Shown here: piece by piece, positions 43,222 to 49,313 of the stretch
How the letters are laid out: each line of letters begins with the position of its first letter
Numbering within the stretch: position 1 is the stretch's first letter
Source of the DNA: FEN-1297 sp046704255
GTDB taxonomy: Bacteria; Bacteroidota; Ignavibacteria; Ignavibacteriales; Ignavibacteriaceae
Reading direction: 5' to 3'
NCBI GenBank assembly: GCA_046704255.1
Contig: JBJKSH010000121.1
Location: forward strand, 1 to 52,233
DNA: 52,233 nt
Notes under the pieces: generated by a model
What the model was told of the DNA's origin: nothing
The model's input: the letters and a program-made list of their open reading frames with translations, nothing else
Databases searched by the model: none
Program-made: the position numbers and the translations under genes

Positions 43222-43249
43222 TAAAGATTTTTCTTCGTTTGTACGATAA
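43222..43249 (+). promoter_or_regulatory. Probable sigma-28 promoter of cheW
   Basis: TAAAGATT, 12 bases, TACGATAA. Good match to TAAAGTTT-N11-GCCGATAA in both elements, with the spacer one base longer. About 40 bases before the cheW start. Chemotaxis genes are commonly sigma-28 dependent. Confidence 0.6.
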
Positions 43250-43290
43250 TTATTATAGTGCAGTTGAAAAATTTTTTACGGAGATGGTAA

Positions 43291-43776
43291 ATGTCTAATC
43301 TGTCGGAACAAAAGGAAGAATCAACCGGTTTGCTGCAGCTTGTAAGCTTTATGATTGGCAGCGAAGAGTTTGGAGTAAATATTTTATATGTACAGGAAAT
43401 AAACAGGATGCTGCAAATTACAAAGGTGCCTAATGCACCGTACTTTGTGGATGGAGTTGTTAACCTGCGTGGAAGGGTAATACCTGTAATTGATTTGAGA
43501 ACAAAATTGGGTATGGAAAGAAAAGAGCACGATAAGAATACGCGAATTGTTGTAGTTGAGGTAGAAGGCAAAACAGCAGGTTTTATTGTTGATGCCGTAA
43601 AAGAGGTACTGAGAATTCCTGCCGGCATAACTGAACCGCCACCGGAAATTGTTACCGGTATGAATTCCGAATTTATTATGGCTGTTGCAAAACTTGAAGA
43701 CCGGCTCATTACATTAATAGATCTTGAAAAAGTGCTGTCAAATAACGAAAAGAAAAAATTAAAAGAAGTAGCATAA
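43291..43776 (+). CDS. cheW: Chemotaxis coupling protein CheW
   Basis: 161 residues, a single CheW domain of normal size. It links methyl-accepting chemoreceptors to the CheA kinase at the inner face of the membrane. Family blocks: 'LLQLVSFMIGSEEFGVNILYVQEINRM', 'VPNAPYFVDGVVNLRGRVIPVIDLRTKLGM', 'TRIVVVEVEGKTAGFIVDAVKEVLRI' and 'FIMAVAKLEDRLITLIDLEKVL'. ACGGAGATGG precedes the ATG at 43291. CheA, receptors and CheY are not in the window; the gene is monocistronic here and expressed from a sigma-28-like promoter next to flagellar genes. A CheV is excluded because there is no receiver domain. Confidence 0.96.
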   Translation: MSNLSEQKEESTGLLQLVSFMIGSEEFGVNILYVQEINRMLQITKVPNAPYFVDGVVNLRGRVIPVIDLRTKLGMERKEHDKNTRIVVVEVEGKTAGFIVDAVKEVLRIPAGITEPPPEIVTGMNSEFIMAVAKLEDRLITLIDLEKVLSNNEKKKLKEVA

Positions 43777-44347
43777 ATTTTTAAGAATATAGAAAATACC
43801 ATAAGCCGGAATAGCCGGTCGTAAACTCTCGTTAGAATTTGTGGACTCCAAAGTAGTCTTCGATCGCTGAGTCCGGCGGACTCTGCGAGAACCAATTTTG
43901 GTTGTCGGTTAGAAGTAATAGTTATCCCCCTGCACTTGTCTTGCCAGGCGAACGATGCCCGTTTCTAAGCCATAGGTTCATCAGCTTTAGCCGGGTACTT
44001 AGGTTACCTCTTTCTACCTTAAACCGGGTCTAAAAGTATGACGCTTTATGATACGAGCTTCTGCTTGCAGAAACAAATTAAGCCTAAAATTTAGACTGCC
44101 GGAATTAATTTATTAATTTTATATTATATACTGAAGTTACACAAAATACAACTTTTAATTGCCCCGTCATTTATGACGGGGTTATGTGGAGGGAAAAACA
44201 TTGGCTTTAGCCACATTAAGAGCCTTATTTTGGCTAAAGTTCTAAAGTTTTGGACCAATTTTTTCCCCGCCATAAATGGCGGGGCTAGTCAAATGAAACT
44301 TTGCGTAACTTCATTCATACAGTATAAAATATTTTATTCCGGGAAAT
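43777..44347. other. Gene-free stretch with relic-like DNA and a MITE-like element
   Basis: About 570 bases. The first half (about 43796-44100) is clearly more GC-rich than its neighbours, has no long ORF and contains small palindromes (GAGTCCG-G-CGGACTC at 43870-43885, AACCAATTTTGGTT at 43891-43905). It looks like a decayed insert. The second half (44131-44326) is the palindromic element listed separately. Confidence 0.5.
44127..44326. mobile_element. MITE-like element with internal GC-rich hairpins
   Basis: The ends are inverted: TGAAGTTACACAAA at 44132-44145 and TTTGCGTAACTTCA at 44300-44313, one mismatch in 14; outside these, TATACTG (44127-44133) and CAGTATA (44320-44326) also pair. Inside are CCCCGTCATTTATGACGGGG (44162-44181), CCCCGCCATAAATGGCGGGG (44265-44284) and an inner pair CTTTAGCC/GGCTAAAG (44205-44212, 44232-44239). 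A single copy of the end motif is found at 14575. No transposase is encoded; mobilisation, if any, must be in trans. Confidence 0.7.
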
Positions 44348-45469
44348 ATGGATTACTCGTTTTTACCCCATAACAGATCAACTGAAGATTCAATTAGAAT
44401 AGAATTTGAATTAATACAAAAAACAAATCTGTTTGCCAATGTAATTAATTCCTTTCAGGATTTCATAATTATAATGAACACTGGTTTGGAAATAATATTT
44501 GCAAATCAATCGTTTATTAAATTTACCGGCTTAAGTAATTCAGCGGAAATAATGGGCAAAAGAATTTGCGAGATAGCAGAATGTACTTTGCCGGATGAAA
44601 AAATATTCAGTTATAACCGGGTTACGTTATGCAATACATGCAGCATTACGAAGTCCGCATTAAAAAGTTTAAATGAAGGAATAACGTTTCAAACCGAATC
44701 TACATTAAAAATGAAAAACGGTAACATAGCAGACTTCCTGGTTACTACATTACCTTTACGGGCAGAAGGGAAAAATTTTATAATTTGTTCCCTGCATGAT
44801 ATAACAGAGGATAACCATAAGCAATCCATAATAAGAATATTTATACATGATATCTTAAATTCGGCAGGTGCGTTGCAGCAGTGCCTTAATATTATGAATT
44901 TACGAAACCTTACGGAAGCCTCGGAAATTTTATTATTATGCAGAAGTATGTCGGACAACTTAATTGATGAAATAACTTCCCAGCGGCTTCTTTTAGAAGC
45001 AGAAAGCAATGAGTATGAACCTGATATAACCATATTCGACTGCTGCGATATATTAAACATAATTATAGATAAAAGTACTTCTAATTTTATTACCGGAAAC
45101 AAAGAAGTTACAATAACAGAATCCGAACACGTTAAAATTTCATCGGATAAAACAATTTTAAGCAGAGTAGTTTTTAATCTTTTTAAGAATGCACTTGAAG
45201 CAACAAAACCGGGCGGAAAGGTTGAGCTGTCTTGCATTAAACAAGGCAGCGAGATAGAGTATATTGTAAAGGGAGACAACGTTATTCCGCCAGAAATACA
45301 ACCTTTAATTTTCAGCCGGGCTTTTTCTACTAAAGGAAAAGGAAGGGGAATAGGCACTTACAGTATTAAACTGCTTACAGACAAATATTTAAAAGGAAGA
45401 ATTTACTTTGAAAGTAATGAAATGACAGGTACGGTTTTTCATGCGGTTTATCCTATTGCTATATTTTAG
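44348..45469 (+). CDS. PAS histidine kinase with a cysteine motif
   Basis: 373 residues, soluble. One PAS domain (about residues 25-155, 'FQDFIIIMNTGLEIIFANQSFIKFTGL'), then a HisKA-like segment with His167 in 'FIHDILNSAGALQQC' and a HATPase domain ('LFKNALEATKPGG', 'GKGRGIGTYSIKLL'). The G1 box ('VKGDNVIPPEI') is altered from DxGxGI, which may weaken ATP binding. The PAS loop holds four cysteines: Cys74, Cys79, Cys95 and Cys98 (the last two as CNTC). I recall PAS kinases with a CxxC in the same place ('..HCRYCGA..'), consistent with metal, Fe-S or redox sensing. There is no receiver gene nearby. The ATG at 44348 lies just after the MITE-like element. Confidence 0.82.
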   Translation: MDYSFLPHNRSTEDSIRIEFELIQKTNLFANVINSFQDFIIIMNTGLEIIFANQSFIKFTGLSNSAEIMGKRICEIAECTLPDEKIFSYNRVTLCNTCSITKSALKSLNEGITFQTESTLKMKNGNIADFLVTTLPLRAEGKNFIICSLHDITEDNHKQSIIRIFIHDILNSAGALQQCLNIMNLRNLTEASEILLLCRSMSDNLIDEITSQRLLLEAESNEYEPDITIFDCCDILNIIIDKSTSNFITGNKEVTITESEHVKISSDKTILSRVVFNLFKNALEATKPGGKVELSCIKQGSEIEYIVKGDNVIPPEIQPLIFSRAFSTKGKGRGIGTYSIKLLTDKYLKGRIYFESNEMTGTVFHAVYPIAIF

Positions 45470-45707
45470 GAATTTAAAATAAAACGGATGGTAACTTCAA
45501 TTAATAAATATTCCCGGATATAATTTCACTTTACGTTAAGGTGTATTTTTATAAATAAAAATTATATATTGATAATAAAATTTCAGGGGCAAAATTTAGG
45601 ATTACTTAATTGAAAAATTATTAGTCGGCCGGTTACAATTATCAAGTTTATTAAATTTAAAAAGGCATATTGCATAAGTTAATTGTTAAAACTAAAAGGT
45701 GCAGAGG

Positions 45708-48698
45708 ATGGGAACGTACTTGCCATTAAAAAAAAGGTTACCCGGGAAACTACCGCTTATATACATGTCCGTTTTCGTCGCAGTTTTATTTTTTATTTAC
45801 CTATTTCTATACAGGCAGAATATCCACGCTGTTGAAATTTCTCTTACGGTATTATTGATAATTGTATTTGCCGGTTTTGTAATTTTATATCTCTACATGA
45901 ATCAGACGGAGAAATATTATCTCGGATTATTCAATTCCGGGAATGACAAAATAATCTCGTATAACAACTATGAAAAATTTTTAAGAAATGCTAATGATAT
46001 GATTATCATTTCGGATGAAAAAGGCGATATAAAGTTTATGAATATAAAAGCTCTTTCCGTATACGGCTATTCGGAAGAGGAAGTACCTAAATTAAACATT
46101 AAAGATATCAGATACGATTCAGAATTGTTTAACTTGGAAGAGTTCCGGGAAAGGGTGCTAAATTCTAAGGGATACATTTTCGAAACGTCGCACAAACAAA
46201 AGAACGGCACTGTTTTCCCAGTGGAAGTAAGCGTACAGATAATAGAACTTGAGGGTGAGAAGTATGCACAGGAATTAATTAGAAATATTACCGGCCATAA
46301 AGAAGCCGAAAGAAAAACCGCACAGCTAAATAGAGTCTACTCCGTTTTAAGCAACGTTAACCAAATGATAGTTAGAATTAAAAATAAAACCGAATTATTT
46401 AAAGGAGCCTGCGAAATAGCGGTTAATGACGGCGGCTTTAAAATGGCCTGGATTGGAATTGTTGACCCGTTAACTAAAGAATTAAAAATAGAATCAAGCG
46501 GCGGTTCGGCTAGTCAATATCTTGATAACATGAAAATCAATTTAGGCCAATCCGGTACTTTAACAGGCCTTATTGGTAAATCCATGAAATCAGGTCTTTA
46601 TGAAGTTTGCAACGATATTGAAAAGGAACCATTAATGGTCCGAAGTGTTGAAGCGGCAGTTAAAAATAATTATCATTCTGTGGCTGCTTTTCCACTCAAA
46701 TCCCTGGACAAAATTATCGGCTTTATTAGTCTTTATTCCGACCGGGTAAATTTCTTTACTCAGGAAGAAATAAAACTGCTTGATGAAATGGCGAAAGATA
46801 TTTCTTATGCCGTGGAGTTTTTAGATAATGAGATCTTAAGAACAATTACGGAAAAGGCTTTAAAGGAAAGCCAAGAGCGAATGAAAGTAATAGTTGAGGG
46901 AACCCCGCATCTTTTCTTTTATGTTCAGGATACGGAAGCCAATATAAAATATATTTCGCCGTCTGTTGAAAAAATTACGGGGTACGGTATTGAGGAATGG
47001 CTGCGAATAAAAGACTGGTTCATTACAGGCAGCAAAATTAACTTAAAAGCAATTGAAGCTACTCATGCTCACTTAAACGGAGATTTTACTGAAAATCCGG
47101 TTCAACTGGAAATAAACCATGCGGCAGGTTATCCAATCTTTCTGGAAATATTTGAATATCCGATTTTTAATAATGGTGCCATTGCCGGGCTTCAGGGTGT
47201 TGCACATGATATTACCGAGAAACTAAAAATTGAAAAAGAATTAAGGGAGAGCGAAGAAAAATACCGCTCCTTAGTTGAAGGCAGCCCCGACGGAGTTTTT
47301 ATTGTAGATTTTTCCGGTAACTTTATATCTGCAAACAAGGCAATTTTAAATTCTATGGGATTTAACGGTGAAGAATTGAAACATATAAAATTTATGGATT
47401 TAATCCCTCCGCGATATCATGAAATGTTAAAGAACAGAATTCAACAAATGATGGCGGGAAAAATTCTTGACAAACCCGTGGAATATGAAATTATAAAAAA
47501 GAACGGTGAAAAATTATTTGTTGAAATCCATTCCGTACCGTTTTCTAAAGGAGGAAAAGTTATAGGCTTTCAGGGGATTGCGCGTGATATTACTGAAAAG
47601 AAAAAAGCAGAAAAATTACTCCTGCAATCCGAAGTTGAGTTCCGTTCCGTTTGGGAAAGTTCTAAAGACGCTATGAGGCTGTGTAATGAAAACGGATTAA
47701 TACTTAGGGTGAATAATGCATTTTGTAAGTTGTTTGAAAGATCCGAAAACGAACTTGCCGGAGAGATTTATCAGGTAGTATACAAATATAAAGATGATGC
47801 TTCCAGGCTTTTTAAAGAAAATGTATTAGCCAAAAGGATTATACCTAAACAAGTGGCGGAAGTTGAATTATGGAACGGTAAGAAGAAATGGCTGGAAATT
47901 TCAAATTCAAATTTTGAAATAAATAATTCGATAATGGTATTGAGTATTTTTAGAGATATTTCCGAAAGGAAAAAATATGAAGTAGAATTGCAGGCAGCAA
48001 AAGAAAATGCCGAGGAAGCAAATAAAACCAAAGATATTTTCCTTGCCAATATGAGCCACGAGCTGCGAACACCCCTTATCGGAATCCTCGGCTATTCGGA
48101 TATGCTTGCAGAGGTTTTATCCGATACTGAAAACATGGAAATGGCTAAAGGAATTACAAGGTCCGGTAGACGTTTGCTTAATACTCTTAATTTACTGCTT
48201 GATCTTACAAAGATTGAATCGGATAAAATTGATGCGGAAATAAGCATTATTAATATTGAAGATGAAATTAGATTCGTATTTAATACATTCAAAGGAATTG
48301 CTCTTGAAAAAAAATTGGATTATTCTCTGCAAATTTTTAATGATAATTTAACGGCAAAAGTGGATCCCAATATGTTTAGAGTAATCCTGGAGAATTTGAT
48401 TAACAATGCTGTAAAATTTACAAACTCTGGAAGTATTTCCGTAATAGCAGGAAAGGAAGGTGATGAAAAAGTTTTTATTAATGTTAAAGACACCGGAATT
48501 GGAATAGATGAGAAAAACTTTAACAAGGTTTTCGAAGAATTTAGGCAGGTTAGCGAAGGTACCAACAGAGAGTTTCAGGGAACCGGGCTTGGGCTGGCAA
48601 TAGCTAAAAAATATACTGAAATATTAAATGGTACTATTAATATAGACAGTAAATTAGGCGCAGGCTCTTCTTTTACTATATATTTTCCGGCGGGTTAA
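45708..48698 (+). CDS. Membrane PAS/GAF multi-sensor histidine kinase
   Basis: 996 residues. Two membrane segments close to the N-terminus (about residues 16-34 and 42-66). Then PAS1 (about 87-195), GAF (about 200-375, 'EIAVNDGGFKMAWIGIVDPLTKELKIESSGG'), PAS2 (385-510), PAS3 (515-635, 'YRSLVEGSPDGVFIVDFSGNFISANKAIL'), PAS4 (638-760), HisKA with His784 in 'FLANMSHELRTPLIGILGYSDML' and HATPase ('NNAVKFTNSGS', 'DTGIGID', 'GTGLGLAIAKKY'). No receiver domain. I prefer the ATG at 45708, which follows AAGGTG at a good distance; a GTG at 45699 in the same frame would lie within that ribosome binding site. Signals are unknown; GAF plus several PAS domains suggests small ligands or cofactors. Confidence 0.92.
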   Translation: MGTYLPLKKRLPGKLPLIYMSVFVAVLFFIYLFLYRQNIHAVEISLTVLLIIVFAGFVILYLYMNQTEKYYLGLFNSGNDKIISYNNYEKFLRNANDMIIISDEKGDIKFMNIKALSVYGYSEEEVPKLNIKDIRYDSELFNLEEFRERVLNSKGYIFETSHKQKNGTVFPVEVSVQIIELEGEKYAQELIRNITGHKEAERKTAQLNRVYSVLSNVNQMIVRIKNKTELFKGACEIAVNDGGFKMAWIGIVDPLTKELKIESSGGSASQYLDNMKINLGQSGTLTGLIGKSMKSGLYEVCNDIEKEPLMVRSVEAAVKNNYHSVAAFPLKSLDKIIGFISLYSDRVNFFTQEEIKLLDEMAKDISYAVEFLDNEILRTITEKALKESQERMKVIVEGTPHLFFYVQDTEANIKYISPSVEKITGYGIEEWLRIKDWFITGSKINLKAIEATHAHLNGDFTENPVQLEINHAAGYPIFLEIFEYPIFNNGAIAGLQGVAHDITEKLKIEKELRESEEKYRSLVEGSPDGVFIVDFSGNFISANKAILNSMGFNGEELKHIKFMDLIPPRYHEMLKNRIQQMMAGKILDKPVEYEIIKKNGEKLFVEIHSVPFSKGGKVIGFQGIARDITEKKKAEKLLLQSEVEFRSVWESSKDAMRLCNENGLILRVNNAFCKLFERSENELAGEIYQVVYKYKDDASRLFKENVLAKRIIPKQVAEVELWNGKKKWLEISNSNFEINNSIMVLSIFRDISERKKYEVELQAAKENAEEANKTKDIFLANMSHELRTPLIGILGYSDMLAEVLSDTENMEMAKGITRSGRRLLNTLNLLLDLTKIESDKIDAEISIINIEDEIRFVFNTFKGIALEKKLDYSLQIFNDNLTAKVDPNMFRVILENLINNAVKFTNSGSISVIAGKEGDEKVFINVKDTGIGIDEKNFNKVFEEFRQVSEGTNREFQGTGLGLAIAKKYTEILNGTINIDSKLGAGSSFTIYFPAG

Positions 48699-48855
48699 TA
48701 TTTTTAAACTTAAGTTTTTATCACTGCTTTTCAATTTATTTTGTGATGTAGAGGATATACACACACAAAGTAATATTGCAATTTTCAAAATTAATTTTTA
48801 GTTTGTTATTAACAATTTCTTCTTAGCGGATTTTACCACAATATGAAAAAAATAT

Positions 48856-49281
48856 ATGAATAAAATTTTTACTGCTTTACTTTCAATTTTGCTGTTATGT
48901 AGTTTTGCATTATTTCCCGGCTGCAGTTCTTCGGGTAAAAATATTTCTTCAAACAAAAAGATTGATACTTTACAAAAGGAGACTCCACCTTCTGTTAATT
49001 CTGCTAGTATTAATGCTGAAATTACTGCCGTTAACAATGTAAAAAAATTATTAGTGTGCAATTTAAAAATTTTAAAAATTAATTATTACGGTTCATCTGT
49101 GCCTCCGCTTGCAGTTGGCAGCATAATAAAAGCAGATATTTCTCAATCTGTTATATCAAACAGTAAAATTTCTAAAGAAGAATTATTAAAAAAAGATTCG
49201 CAGTATAATATTATCCTGGAACATTTCATGCTTCCCCCCGGTGTCGAAGGCCCTTCTTGGAAGATTTTATCGATTAAGTAA
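48856..49281 (+). CDS. Small lipoprotein, 141 aa
   Basis: Lipoprotein signal with the lipobox 'LFPGC' and Cys23. After a Ser/Asn/Lys-rich linker the mature protein is a compact beta-rich domain of about 90 residues ('INAEITAVNNVKKLLVCNLKILKINYYGSSVPPLAVGSIIKADIS'). The spacing of charged and hydrophobic residues hints at an OB-like barrel, but I do not recognise a family. It is 33 bases upstream of the large secreted protein gene on the same strand, so co-expression is plausible. Confidence 0.72.
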   Translation: MNKIFTALLSILLLCSFALFPGCSSSGKNISSNKKIDTLQKETPPSVNSASINAEITAVNNVKKLLVCNLKILKINYYGSSVPPLAVGSIIKADISQSVISNSKISKEELLKKDSQYNIILEHFMLPPGVEGPSWKILSIK

Positions 49282-49313
49282 CTAAAAATTAAAAATAATA
49301 TAGTAGTAAAAGT

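Noticed and set aside
43221..43895. Long ORF of 224 codons opposite cheW
   Set aside because: It overlaps the well-supported cheW gene on the other strand; its Ser/Phe/Ile-rich composition is what antisense of a conserved AT-rich gene gives, and it crosses the cheW promoter and the relic region.
44173..44373. 66-codon ORF inside the MITE-like element
   Set aside because: It spans the two GC palindromes and the element end, has no ribosome binding site, and shows no protein-like pattern.
44689..45357. 222-codon ORF antisense to the cysteine-motif PAS kinase
   Set aside because: The kinase frame carries H-box and ATPase motifs; the antisense frame carries none.
45550..45590. Possible sigma-28 -10 element (ATTGATAA) before the large PAS/GAF kinase
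   Set aside because: It has no CGAT core and no matching -35 at the right spacing.
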